The notes beneath the pieces were generated by a model that was not told the DNA's origin, did no database searches, and saw only the letters and a program-made list of their open reading frames with translations. A stretch of 64,000 nucleotides of DNA from Desertivirga brevis (GTDB lineage Bacteria; Bacteroidota; Bacteroidia; Sphingobacteriales; Sphingobacteriaceae), in NCBI RefSeq assembly GCF_017355835.1, contig NZ_JAFEWF010000008.1, positions 310,001 to 374,000 of the forward strand, in the 5' to 3' direction. Below are positions 51,091 through 59,901 of the stretch, piece after piece; position 1 is the stretch's first letter; each line of letters begins with the position of its first letter. A program made the translations under genes and the position numbers.

Positions 51091-52636
51091 ACATTGAACA
51101 ACCCGCTTTTTCATTTGCCCAGTCAGGCCGCTTGTTTACAAATTCATCAAATTTCTTTGAGTAAGGGTCTTTAATCGCCTCCTCCAGTTTTAAGAACAGG
51201 CCGTTATCGCCGTTCTGCAGATCCTGAATAGCCTGGTGCAAAAGATAGTTCCTGAGAATGAAGCGTGGATTAGCTTTACGCATAATTTCCAATGAAACTT
51301 CTCTTGTGCAATTATTTGCCTTTATTCTATTAATGTATTTGTTTACAAGTTCAAACAAGTCGGCTTCATCTTTCTGCGAGAGAGATGTATAGAAGCTATT
51401 TTGGAAATGGCCGAGGATCGCTTCTCTACCGTTTTCTGCAATTTCCAAATTCAATTCAGCCAGTGACTGATAAAATATGGTCATGTCTGGCTGTACCTGT
51501 GCCAGGAATGTTTCGAACTGATCAATCAGAACAACATCTTCCGATTTCACCTTATCCAATCCTAATTTGTTTCCTTTCATATGGTAATACTGTGTCCAGA
51601 AAAGATCCTCATAACTTTCTATAGCATCCACAAGTGGCTTAGTGTCCGGGAATAGAGGAGAAAGGGCTCCGGCAAGGCAACCAAGGTTCCATTGTGCAAC
51701 TCCTGCTTGTTGGCCAAAAGCATATCTCCTGCCGGGAAGATCAGTAGTGTTAGGTGTAAATGCAGGATCGTAAGCATCCAGGAATGAGAAGGGTCCATAG
51801 TCAATCGTAAGCCCAAGGATCGACATATTATCAGTATTCATTACTCCATGGACAAAGCCTACCCTTAACCACTCAGTGATCATAAAAGCAGTTCTTTTTA
51901 ATACCTCTTTAAACCATGAAATCACGTTGTCTTCACCTTGAATATGAGGAAAATGGGTTGATATAGTCCAATCAACAAGTTTTTTCAAATTATCTAACTC
52001 GTTTCTCGAACCCAATAATTCGTAATTCCCAAATCGTAAAAACGTAGGGGCTACACGAGCTACGATCGCTCCTGGTTCGTATTCTGCATTACCATTGTAG
52101 AACATGTCCCTAAGCACAGGATCTCCGGTGCTTACCAGACTAAGTGCTCTTGTTGTTGGAACACCCAAATGAGACATTGCTTCACTCATAAGGTACTCAC
52201 GCACAGAGGATCGTAATACAGCCCGACCATCTGCCCGTCTCGAATAAGGTGTTGGTCCGGCGCCTTTCAACTGTATCTCCCAAACTTTACCCGTTGCAGT
52301 CTGAAGCTCTCCCAGTGTAATAGCCCGCCCATCACCAAGCTGACCCGCCCAGTTACCAAATTGGTGACCTGCATAACAAGCAGAATACGGTCGCATCGAA
52401 GGTGTAATCAGGTTGCCAGCTAGTAACTTAATATCCTCTTCGTCTGGTTTTGACAAACCCAGGCCTGAGGCTACCTCATCTGACCATCCTATTAATGTAG
52501 GTTTTGTTACCGGAGTTGGTAGAGCTTTGCTGTATAAAACACCCGGCGTTTGGCGCGGTTGTAGATTTCCGCTTTGATCCCCCGGGAAGGTTTCTGTAAA
52601 GGAATTATTGAATATAATGGAATGAAGGTTTTTCAT
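51074..52636 (-). CDS. selO: SelO/YdiU-family protein adenylyltransferase
   Basis: A 520-residue pseudokinase-fold enzyme that transfers AMP to proteins. Signature blocks are present: AGHQFGNWAGQLGDGRAITLGE, IQLKGAGPTPYSRRADGRAVLRSSVREYL, GVMNTDNMSILGLTIDYGPFSFLD (metal Asp/Asn motif), and SSFYTSL. It ends CSMLSCSS; SelO proteins carry a redox Cys or selenocysteine three residues from the end, here a plain Cys codon. The family is present across mitochondria and bacteria and is thought to tune redox proteins by AMPylation. Transcribed alone; the terminator palindrome overlaps its last codons. Confidence 0.95.
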   Translation of the reverse strand: MKNLHSIIFNNSFTETFPGDQSGNLQPRQTPGVLYSKALPTPVTKPTLIGWSDEVASGLGLSKPDEEDIKLLAGNLITPSMRPYSACYAGHQFGNWAGQLGDGRAITLGELQTATGKVWEIQLKGAGPTPYSRRADGRAVLRSSVREYLMSEAMSHLGVPTTRALSLVSTGDPVLRDMFYNGNAEYEPGAIVARVAPTFLRFGNYELLGSRNELDNLKKLVDWTISTHFPHIQGEDNVISWFKEVLKRTAFMITEWLRVGFVHGVMNTDNMSILGLTIDYGPFSFLDAYDPAFTPNTTDLPGRRYAFGQQAGVAQWNLGCLAGALSPLFPDTKPLVDAIESYEDLFWTQYYHMKGNKLGLDKVKSEDVVLIDQFETFLAQVQPDMTIFYQSLAELNLEIAENGREAILGHFQNSFYTSLSQKDEADLFELVNKYINRIKANNCTREVSLEIMRKANPRFILRNYLLHQAIQDLQNGDNGLFLKLEEAIKDPYSKKFDEFVNKRPDWANEKAGCSMLSCSS

Positions 52637-52860
52637 CTAATGCTTCTGGTTTATTATAACTATTATCTAAACGACTTTGGATAGGTTAAGTGTGCAAAGT
52701 GTTAATAATTCTTTTACTTTCTCTAAAAGCGACGTAAAAAAGAATTTTTGTAGGTTCTGTTGATCTCCTGTTAAACACTGCCTGTGATTAACTTAAAGGA
52801 AAATTCTGATTCCATTCAAGTGCCTTTTAGTTAGGTATCAACTACCTTGATTTAACGGGA

Positions 52861-52915
52861 TTCAATCGTACTTGAATCGTATTTGAATCGAATTTGAAAG
52901 GTATTTCAGGATAAG
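52861..52915. repeat. Tandem array, 11-bp period (TTGAATCGTAT type)
   Basis: Five consecutive 11-bp steps start at 52861, 52872, 52883, 52894 and 52905, with the core TTGAATCG or close variants. It has the same period as the array at 1580 but an unrelated sequence. It lies in the 830-bp stretch 52637-53467, which holds no convincing gene. Confidence 0.65.
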
Positions 52916-53024
52916 TTGGGATTAATCTATAGTTAATGTGATAGTGTCTGCATGAAGTAGGATACATGGGGGAAAGGTACTGAAGCTGTGTGAAAAAACT
53001 GATAGCTCGAATGGCCTAAAAAAC

Positions 53025-53055
53025 AAAAAGCCTTGATTGGGGATCAGGGCTTTTT
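53025..53055. terminator. Strong isolated terminator-like hairpin
   Basis: AAAAAGCCTTGAT (53025-53037) pairs with ATCAGGGCTTTTT (53043-53055), with a G-T pair, ending in a T run. No gene ends just before it on either strand, so it may end an unseen small RNA from 52700-53020 or be a relic. Confidence 0.55.
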
Positions 53056-53467
53056 GATGAGTGTTTAAAGTGTAAATGAGTCTATATGAGTTGTACGTGT
53101 CTGTACAAGAAGGATGCCAAAATGAATTGCTACTGTGTTTGGAGCTTTATGACCAGCATAGTTTCCGCTTTTTGGTACATACAGTGTATTATAATTAAGA
53201 AAAATGAGACGAAAAAGGACACTTTTTGTTTGCAGGGATTCTAATAATGTAAAAGGTAGCAATTAGAAATAGGTTTTACTTAAATAAAAGTAGCCGTGGT
53301 TCACAATGGGGCCCATCGATTTGTCGAACAAAAGTATTATATGAAGAGAAGGTTTTAGGTTTCTGTGATAAGGCTGCAATTGGCCTTTCCCAAAATTACA
53401 TATTGTGGCAAGGGCTGACAAAAGAATCCCTTGGCAGTAGCTTCTTCCTCTGGCTTTTAATATTGAA

Positions 53468-53845
53468 TCAAAACACCTCGATGGAATATTTCACAGCTTC
53501 AAGGTGATCCTCCTCACGGCCTTCCATAAATAGCACTACTTTATATTCTGTAAGGTTATCATTAAAACCAAGGAACATTCTCCTTAAGCACCGTTGTATA
53601 ATAGGTGCGAGGTATAAATAAAGGTTCTCGCAATAGTAATCAAATTTCTGCTTAGCCTCTTTATCGTAGAAATCATCACGGTTGAAGTCTGACATATTTA
53701 TGGTCAAAATACCAGCATTGTAAAATCCGCTGATTAACTCGTTTCGTATGCCGGGTGATAGCCTCTCTATCCATTCTTCGGGCAGTTCTTCAAAAATTGT
53801 ATTATTGAGAGTGTTACTTATTATTTGTCGATAGAGATTTAGCAT
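53468..53845 (-). CDS. Hypothetical protein, 125 residues
   Basis: A 125-residue acidic, mostly helical protein with no signal peptide: MLNLYRQIISNTLNNTIFEE, EWIERLSPGIRNELISGFYNAGILTI, NRDDFYDKEAKQKFDYYCENLYLYLAP and a terminal strand YKVVLFMEGREEDHLEAVKY. The ordered helix/strand pattern and typical composition suggest a real gene. No family recognised, and neighbours give no clue; flanking intergenic regions are 200-830 bp. Confidence 0.6.
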   Translation of the reverse strand: MLNLYRQIISNTLNNTIFEELPEEWIERLSPGIRNELISGFYNAGILTINMSDFNRDDFYDKEAKQKFDYYCENLYLYLAPIIQRCLRRMFLGFNDNLTEYKVVLFMEGREEDHLEAVKYSIEVF

Positions 53846-54252
53846 AGTCTATTTTAACAGGTCTAAAGCAATCATTCGGCTTCTTAACCTCTCGTAACTA
53901 AAGAATAGTTACCCCTAAAAAAACAAAATTGTTTGTATCTGTTTACAACTTTTACGATAAATTTTCCTTCGGTAAGAGCTGTTTTTCATATCTTCCTTAA
54001 AATCAAGACTAAAGGATTTCTGTTTTTCATTTAAATGTCTGGTATGTATACGAGTATAAACAAGGAGTTTTTTACTTTATAAATGTTTGATAAAGTTCTA
54101 CATTTCTTATTAAACTCAAGCCTGAATTGTGATTATTTTTCAACTTGAACCAAAAAATACAGGAGGAATGCGAAAACGAACCTTATCACTGCGATGTAGG
54201 TGCTGGAGAGGATGAACTTGCTGTAAAAAATTAAATTGAAAGGATGATGTTA

Positions 54253-54286
54253 AAAAGGGCCATCTACAGGAGTAGACAGCCCTTTC
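54253..54286 (-). terminator. Terminator of yceI
   Basis: AAAGGGC and CTAC arms pair with GTAG and GCCCTTT around AGGA, leaving a two-base internal loop (54253-54286); on the minus strand a U run follows (54251-54255). It lies 23 bases beyond the yceI stop. The rest of the 460-bp gap 53846-54308 shows nothing else clear. Confidence 0.7.
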
Positions 54287-54308
54287 AATTGAACCAGAAT
54301 AAGATTGT

Positions 54309-54887
54309 TTAATTTTTTATAAATTCTGCATTCGCGTTTAAAGTAACCTCATCCCCAACAACCGCAGACGGAACTTTTGCTCCAATTCCGAAATCAGAGC
54401 GCTTGATGATACCTGAAACTTTCCAACCAGAAATAGTTTTTTTGTTCATCGGATTAACTCCCGTATTTGCAGTTGCATTCAATTCAACTGGTTTAGTTAC
54501 TCCATGTAATGTTAAGTTTCCTTTTACTTTATATTTCTTATCCGCTACTTTTTTTACAGATGTGCTTTTGAAAGATAAAGTTGGGTATTTTTCAGCATCA
54601 AGAAAATCAGCATTCTTAACATGTGCATCACGTTGATCGTTGTCTGTATCTACAGAATTGGTTTCTGCGGAAAGTTCAACTGACGCATCAGTGAAATCGT
54701 CTTTTGTTGATTTAACAGTTGCATCAAATTTCTTGAAAGATCCTTCAACATCTGATACCATCATGTGAGAAACACTAAATCCTAGTTTCGCATGTGATTT
54801 GTCAAGTGTCCATGTTGCATCCGCAAATTTGAACGATAAGAGAGCAAGTCCGATACCTGCTGCTGAAAATAATGTAAGTTTTTTCAT
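54309..54887 (-). CDS. YceI-family periplasmic protein
   Basis: A 192-residue lipocalin-like protein with an N-terminal signal (MKKLTLFSAAGIGLALLSFKFA, cleaved near Asp23). The fold markers are ATWTLDKSHAKLGFSVSHMMVSDVEGSF, SVELSAETNSVDTDNDQRDAHVKNADFLDAEKYPTLSFKS, YKVKGNLTLHGVTKPVELNA and the terminal GDEVTLNANAEF. YceI proteins bind isoprenoid-type lipids or quinone-like molecules in the periplasm and are often stress or acid responsive. It is divergent from an HxlR regulator with palindromic operators between, which suggests HxlR controls it. Confidence 0.93.
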   Translation of the reverse strand: MKKLTLFSAAGIGLALLSFKFADATWTLDKSHAKLGFSVSHMMVSDVEGSFKKFDATVKSTKDDFTDASVELSAETNSVDTDNDQRDAHVKNADFLDAEKYPTLSFKSTSVKKVADKKYKVKGNLTLHGVTKPVELNATANTGVNPMNKKTISGWKVSGIIKRSDFGIGAKVPSAVVGDEVTLNANAEFIKN

Positions 54888-54924
54888 TTTAATTATTGTT
54901 TCGACTGTCTGCTTGATAATGGTG

Positions 54925-54932
54925 CAAACTTA
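54925..54932 (-). promoter_or_regulatory. -7 element for yceI
   Basis: On the minus strand this reads TAAGTTTG, a match to TAnnTTTG, about 40 bases upstream of the yceI start. Confidence 0.45.
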
Positions 54933-54959
54933 CATATATTTGCTATATAATAGTAAGTA

Positions 54960-54993
54960 CTATACTTTAGTATAGCACTATACTTTAATATAG
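54960..54993. promoter_or_regulatory. Twin palindromic operators in the yceI-hxlR intergenic region
   Basis: CTATACTTTAGTATAG (54960-54975) is a perfect 7-2-7 palindrome; CTATACTTTAATATAG (54978-54993) is the same with one mismatch. Their centres are 18 bp apart. The two sites lie 6-39 bases before the HxlR ATG, and a related CTATATAATAG lies at 54943. Binding by the adjacent HxlR-type regulator is inference. Confidence 0.7.
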
Positions 54994-54998
54994 CTTCT

Positions 54999-55364
54999 AT
55001 GGAACTGGTTGAAAAAGAGGAGCCAAAGGTTCACAGTAAATGTTTAAAAATGATTGTTCCGGTTAGGGATGCTCTTGAAATCCTAAGTGGTAAATGGAAA
55101 ATTCCAATTATTATATCATTGTCCTTCGGAAACAAGAGGTTTAGACAGATAGCAAATGAAATTCCTAATATTACTGACAGGATGCTTTCTAAAGAGCTGA
55201 GAGACCTTGAAGAAAATCAATTAGTAAAAAGGACAGTATATGATACATTTCCGGTAACAGTTGAATATTCGATGACTGAGTATGGGCAAAGCCTGGATAA
55301 AGTAATAGATGCTTTATGTGAGTGGGGTACCGTGCATAGAAAGCGTATTGCAGGTAAAGATTAG
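54999..55364 (+). CDS. HxlR-family transcriptional regulator
   Basis: A 121-residue winged-helix regulator of the HxlR type. The core runs from Cys15 (KCLKMIVPVRDALEILSGKWKIPIIISL) through RFRQIANEIPNITDRMLSKELRDLEENQLV and the wing VKRTVYDTFPVTVEYSMTEYGQSL. The conserved Cys15, at the first helix, is the position that senses electrophiles or oxidants in several family members. Divergent from yceI, with two palindromic sites directly in front of its ATG, so it probably represses itself and yceI. Ligand not known. Confidence 0.92.
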   Translation: MELVEKEEPKVHSKCLKMIVPVRDALEILSGKWKIPIIISLSFGNKRFRQIANEIPNITDRMLSKELRDLEENQLVKRTVYDTFPVTVEYSMTEYGQSLDKVIDALCEWGTVHRKRIAGKD

Positions 55365-55530
55365 TAGCCGTAATTCTTAACTCAACCTGGTATTCGTGCT
55401 TGTGTAATTATTTCCCTGAAGATGAGGAATTTTGGGAAGCGTTTGTAACGTTTGTAACGAACTCGCGTAGACAAGTGGCATAAAAGGGGCTCTGCTAATT
55501 CATTTCTAACAAGCAGAGTATGATGAGTTC

Positions 55531-58500
55531 ATGAAAAAATTATTTGCGGCATTTTTACTGCTGCTGCCATTATTATGTGCGTCTCAGACGAAAAGTGTTG
55601 TTGTTCCATTTTCTTTCAAACTTAGTGCTGGCGCTACTACTAGTGCGGGCGTATATACCACTGACGGTGTTTTGGTACGGACTTTATGGAGCGGAATAAA
55701 ATATAGTCAGGGAAATTACACAGAAAAATGGGATGGACTGGACGATGAAGGCCGTTTGGTGACCGCAGGAAAGTATCAAATTAAGGTGCTTTCAAATAAT
55801 GTCAACTATACCTGGGAAGGTGTTATAGGTAATACTTCCAGCCAATTTACGGGAACTAGTGTTATCCATACTTACGAATCGCTTAGAGGTGCAATCGTAA
55901 AAAACAATTTTATCTATTGCGCTGCGGGGTACAATGAAGGAAACACTTCGCAATTTAAACTGCCCCTAGCCAATCCCCAATCCAAAAGCTTCATACTGCC
56001 TGCCAGTCATACAACCTCACAAGCCACACTATTTGTGACTGCTGATGATACGAACGTTTACTGGGCGGGCCTTGATCCGTTCGATTTTACCAAGTGGTTT
56101 GTTTTCGCTACACGACAGTCAGATGATAAACAGGTGAGTTTCTCATCAGGAGTTTCTATTAAAGCAGTCAACGGAATTACCTATACCTCGGCTATCGATA
56201 CCACTAATACTCTTTCTGGTACTATAAGCGGTCTGGCTGTTCAACAACGAGGTTCTTTTCTGTTTGTATCACGTAAGGAATTGAATAGGTTAGATGTTGT
56301 TAATAAAACAACAGGCGCGGTGGTTCAACGTATAAGTTCTTTCATTGCACCGCAAGGACTGGCAGTAGACGGGAGTGATAATTTATGGGTGATTTCGGGA
56401 ACGTCTTCTGTTCAAAAATTTACTGTTAATGCAGATGGTACCTTATCGGCCCCTTTGCTTAGTTTATCCGGGCTGGTAAGTCCCCTCGCTTTGGCTGTTT
56501 CTCCAGACAATACAATTGTGACGGTTTGTGATGGGGGAAATTCGCAACAAGTGAAAGCCTTTAGTAATTCAACAGGGACAGCTTCCTGGACACTAGGTCA
56601 GCTTGGTGGCTATAGTACTGATGCCACGGTAAGCGATACAAAGTTTTATTTTGAAGATGTTGATAAAAGAGCTTTTAGTTTTATTGCATATCAAAGTGAT
56701 GGCTCTTTTTGGATTGGCGATAGCGGTAATTGCAGGATGCAACATTATTCTGCAACGCGTACTTTTCTTAAGAGGGTTATGTATTTACCGCGCACATATG
56801 CAATTGGTGTTGATCCTAATAATATTAACAGGGTATTTGCAAATTACCTTGAGTTTTCGATTGATTATTCTAAACCCTTAGCTCCGAATAACGACTCGTG
56901 GAAATTGGTGAAGAACTGGGGGCATTCTGTTCCTAAAAGTCTCAATGACCAATATATGCGTTTGAAAGGAGTAGTTACCTTAAGTAATGGAAGGACTTAC
57001 GCCATGCAAAGGAACGCATCTACTAAGTTTTCCATTATAGAATTAGTAAGTAACGGTACGGTAAGGATTACCGGAGTGGAAACACCGGATTTAAATTGGA
57101 GGCTAGCCAAAGACGGATCTTTAAATAAGCAGGTGTATACCGGGGGGAATTCGGTGTGGTCAAAAAAGGCTTTCTTAGGTTTTGATGTATCTAATAATCC
57201 TTTATTTGACGTGGAAAAAACCTACGGCTCTGTTGCTTCTAGTTTACTTGATCCTGTTCCTTCAGGCCCAAGGAGGCAACCAGGAGAGATCACGTCGACG
57301 AATATTTTGGTTTCTTTCAATGGATCCCTTCCTTCCACAGACGGTACTGATTTTTACCATCTTGGGGGCGTAGCCCTTGGCGAAAATCGCTGGAAATGGA
57401 AAACAGCAATCACCACCCATAAAAATTATACAGGAGAGTTCCCGAAAGATGGAAGATATGATATAGGTAATCAGGTTCAGTATGCAGGAAGCGTTGCGAT
57501 GGCAATGGACCGAAACATCTTTTGGGGGTATAATGGAGAGTTTTGGAAGAATAATCAGACAAATAAATGGAACCATGTTTATGATAATGGTCTGTTCGTG
57601 GGTCAATTTGGAACGGTAGGGGTAGACGTTAAAGACGAGGAGGCTCCGGCAGGAATGGCTGGAAACTGTTTTGCTACCGCTATAGTAAAGTTGGGTGATG
57701 CTTACTATTTGTATCATAATGATGAGAGTTTTCATAGTGGAGTTCACCGTTGGAAGATCAGCGGCCTTAATTCTATAAGTGAATTTGTAGTGCCTGTGGA
57801 GTTGAATTTAAGTGGAAGAGGTTTATTGGGTCAGTACTATGATGAAATTGATCTGGATAATGTGAACCAGAGAACAGTCAGGGTTGACAGTTTGGTTAAT
57901 TTTGACTGGGCCGGCGGTAAACCTGGCAATACGAATATTAAAAGTACAGACAACTACTCTGTTAGCTGGACCGGTTTTGTTTCGCCCTTATATACAGAAA
58001 GCTATACCTTCTACACAAAAGCGGATGACGGAGTGAGGTTATGGGTAGATGGAAAGTTATTGATCGATAAGTGGACCACTAATAATACAGCCATTGAAAA
58101 TAGCAGTACTATAGCCCTTACAGCAGGAAAGATGTATTCGATACGCTTGGAGTATTTTGAGAAAACCGGTAACGCGTCAATCTCCCTGCTTTGGTCAAGT
58201 GCACGGCAGTTGAAGGGAGTCATCCCAACATCTGTCTTATATCCTTCTGATCCTTTTGATTTTGCAAATGGAATTGATCTGATGGAGAAATTGCCGACTA
58301 ATACGGTTCTTCAAAATGAAATGTATGGTTGGACAAGGAACCAGGTTAACGAGGATTACACATCAAAGTATGCTCAGTGGTGGAGTGTTAAAACAAATGT
58401 AAGGTCCAGTTTAAATCAGAAGTCGCCGGACGTGACAACAAAGTTTCGTCAGACTGCAGGGGCTTATACATTAACAAGGAACTTAGGTGTCGTTCCTTGT

Positions 58501-59586
58501 ACTATATCTGGCTGGAAAATTACTGGTAATATTAATTACGATGGAAATTATGAAAACCAGTCTGGTGGTGGAGCTTATCTGGATGTGTTGGATAATGCAG
58601 GAAAAGTTCTTGTTCGGTTCTACACCAAGCTAGTAAATGGAACCACGAACCAGGTTTATATTTATGCAAATGATAAAATAATTGCTCAGGCTGCTTCGAC
58701 TTCAATCAGACCTACATTAAATAGCTATCAGCCAATAGAAATTACCGCATCAGCAACTGGAATTATGGTTAGGTATGCTTCCTTTGCGCCAGTTACTACA
58801 ACGGTATTTGATCCTTTAAGTAATTGGAGAATGCCAAAAGCTTTACAACTCTATTTCTGGACTTCAGCGGTGGGTGGTAGTAACTACGACCGAAACGTTT
58901 CTTTGGAAGGATTTAGATATAGTGTTGAGTCGCTTAATGATAATCCGACTGCTCCCGTTATTACTTCAAATCAAGGTTCAGTTGCTGCTACTATTAGTGT
59001 TGCGGAAAACACTGTTCATGTTACCAGGATTATGGCTAGCAGTTCTAATTATCTTCACTATTCATTAAGTGGGGGAGAGGATAAAAGTTGGTTTTTCATC
59101 GATCCTCAAACCGGCCACCTTTCATTTAAGTCCTTGCCCGATTATGAAGCCCCGAAGGATATGGATGGAAATAACACATATTTAATTAAGGTGAGGGTTT
59201 CTGATGGGGTTTTTTATGATGAGCAAACTCTTACGGTTAATGTACTAAACGTCGACGAAACCTCGTCATCTATGGTAGTTCTCGGATTTCCTGAAAACCA
59301 GACGCAGGATAATCGTGCTAAAGAAACTTCAATAAAGGCTGTGATTGCTTATCCTAATCCCTTCTCAAACAATTTAAATCTTCAGTTTACTGATCATTTT
59401 GGGGAAACAGTAAGGTTAAGACTGGTAAGTCTCCTTGGGCAGATCTTGTTAAACACAGAGTTTCATATTGACAATAAAAGCTACTCTTATAGCTTTAATG
59501 AAGCCGCTTCATTACCTCCAGGTTATTATATTATTAACATTAGTGGAAAATATATTAAGGAGCAGTTTAAGGTTGTAAAATATTAG
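55531..59586 (+). CDS. Giant secreted protein with PA14 domain and T9SS sorting tail
   Basis: A 1351-residue secreted protein. After a signal peptide (ending LLCASQ, ~20), a FlgD-Ig-like module (~30-90, WDGLDDEGRLVTAGKYQIKV) precedes long propeller-like repeats (to ~700) with NHL-like LAVDGSDNLWVIS and LAVSPDNTIVTVC. A PA14 lectin-like domain covers ~763-905 (GLLGQYYDEIDLD, ADDGVRLWVDGKLLIDKW). A large middle region (~910-1125) may be lectin-like. A cadherin-like repeat lies at ~1140-1250 (ISVAENTV..., DPQTGHLSFKSLPDYEAPKD). The last ~75 residues (AYPNPFSNNLNLQF ... GYYIINISGKY) are a type A T9SS sorting domain. Probable surface carbohydrate-binding protein, possibly linked to the capsule locus that follows. 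Confidence 0.88.
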   Translation: MKKLFAAFLLLLPLLCASQTKSVVVPFSFKLSAGATTSAGVYTTDGVLVRTLWSGIKYSQGNYTEKWDGLDDEGRLVTAGKYQIKVLSNNVNYTWEGVIGNTSSQFTGTSVIHTYESLRGAIVKNNFIYCAAGYNEGNTSQFKLPLANPQSKSFILPASHTTSQATLFVTADDTNVYWAGLDPFDFTKWFVFATRQSDDKQVSFSSGVSIKAVNGITYTSAIDTTNTLSGTISGLAVQQRGSFLFVSRKELNRLDVVNKTTGAVVQRISSFIAPQGLAVDGSDNLWVISGTSSVQKFTVNADGTLSAPLLSLSGLVSPLALAVSPDNTIVTVCDGGNSQQVKAFSNSTGTASWTLGQLGGYSTDATVSDTKFYFEDVDKRAFSFIAYQSDGSFWIGDSGNCRMQHYSATRTFLKRVMYLPRTYAIGVDPNNINRVFANYLEFSIDYSKPLAPNNDSWKLVKNWGHSVPKSLNDQYMRLKGVVTLSNGRTYAMQRNASTKFSIIELVSNGTVRITGVETPDLNWRLAKDGSLNKQVYTGGNSVWSKKAFLGFDVSNNPLFDVEKTYGSVASSLLDPVPSGPRRQPGEITSTNILVSFNGSLPSTDGTDFYHLGGVALGENRWKWKTAITTHKNYTGEFPKDGRYDIGNQVQYAGSVAMAMDRNIFWGYNGEFWKNNQTNKWNHVYDNGLFVGQFGTVGVDVKDEEAPAGMAGNCFATAIVKLGDAYYLYHNDESFHSGVHRWKISGLNSISEFVVPVELNLSGRGLLGQYYDEIDLDNVNQRTVRVDSLVNFDWAGGKPGNTNIKSTDNYSVSWTGFVSPLYTESYTFYTKADDGVRLWVDGKLLIDKWTTNNTAIENSSTIALTAGKMYSIRLEYFEKTGNASISLLWSSARQLKGVIPTSVLYPSDPFDFANGIDLMEKLPTNTVLQNEMYGWTRNQVNEDYTSKYAQWWSVKTNVRSSLNQKSPDVTTKFRQTAGAYTLTRNLGVVPCTISGWKITGNINYDGNYENQSGGGAYLDVLDNAGKVLVRFYTKLVNGTTNQVYIYANDKIIAQAASTSIRPTLNSYQPIEITASATGIMVRYASFAPVTTTVFDPLSNWRMPKALQLYFWTSAVGGSNYDRNVSLEGFRYSVESLNDNPTAPVITSNQGSVAATISVAENTVHVTRIMASSSNYLHYSLSGGEDKSWFFIDPQTGHLSFKSLPDYEAPKDMDGNNTYLIKVRVSDGVFYDEQTLTVNVLNVDETSSSMVVLGFPENQTQDNRAKETSIKAVIAYPNPFSNNLNLQFTDHFGETVRLRLVSLLGQILLNTEFHIDNKSYSYSFNEAASLPPGYYIINISGKYIKEQFKVVKY

Positions 59587-59611
59587 TAGGAATTACGGTC
59601 ATTTTTCCTGC
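59584..59611 (+). terminator. Hairpin after the PA14 protein gene
   Basis: AGTAGGAA and TTCCTGCT (with one G-T pair) form an 8-bp stem overlapping the stop codon, followed shortly by AATTTTTAG. Weakly terminator-like. Confidence 0.4.
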
Positions 59612-59690
59612 TCATTCACAATTTTTAGACGAAAAAGGTGGCGGTCTTGCAATTTTCTCCATTTTCGGTGCAATTTTTTTGACTCGAGAG

Positions 59691-59724
59691 AAATACGCGG
59701 TGGTGTTTACTGCGTATTTTTTTT
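59691..59724 (+). terminator. Terminator before the capsule locus
   Basis: AAATACGC (59691-59698) pairs with GCGTATTT (59712-59719), followed by T to 59724. The surrounding 59587-59901 shows no gene; it is very AT-rich beyond this hairpin and probably carries the wza promoter. Confidence 0.75.
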
Positions 59725-59901
59725 GATCAAATTTTAAAATTTCGCCCTGAGATTTGACAGAGATTGAGTTTATTGCAATTTGTTTTGATTTTTTTATAAA
59801 AATGATAAAAGTTTTAAAATTTAAGAAAAGAGTATAAAAAATGAAGATTTGTTACTAATATTGGAATAATTAATACGGATTTCTACCACAATCGTACATC
59901 T

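Noticed and set aside
53065..53262. 65-codon minus-strand ORF
   Set aside because: It starts at TTG, lacks a clear ribosome-binding site, ends beside the orphan terminator, and the sequence has no recognisable pattern.
54130..54236. Possible short ORF with an AGGAGGA-like ribosome site near 54165
   Set aside because: The best-spaced ATG opens only ~15 codons and the longer neighbouring frame has only TTG starts, so a gene is not supported.
57262..57747. Minus-strand 161-codon ORF inside the PA14 protein gene
   Set aside because: It is antisense to a gene with clear domains and a T9SS tail; no signal or motif of its own.
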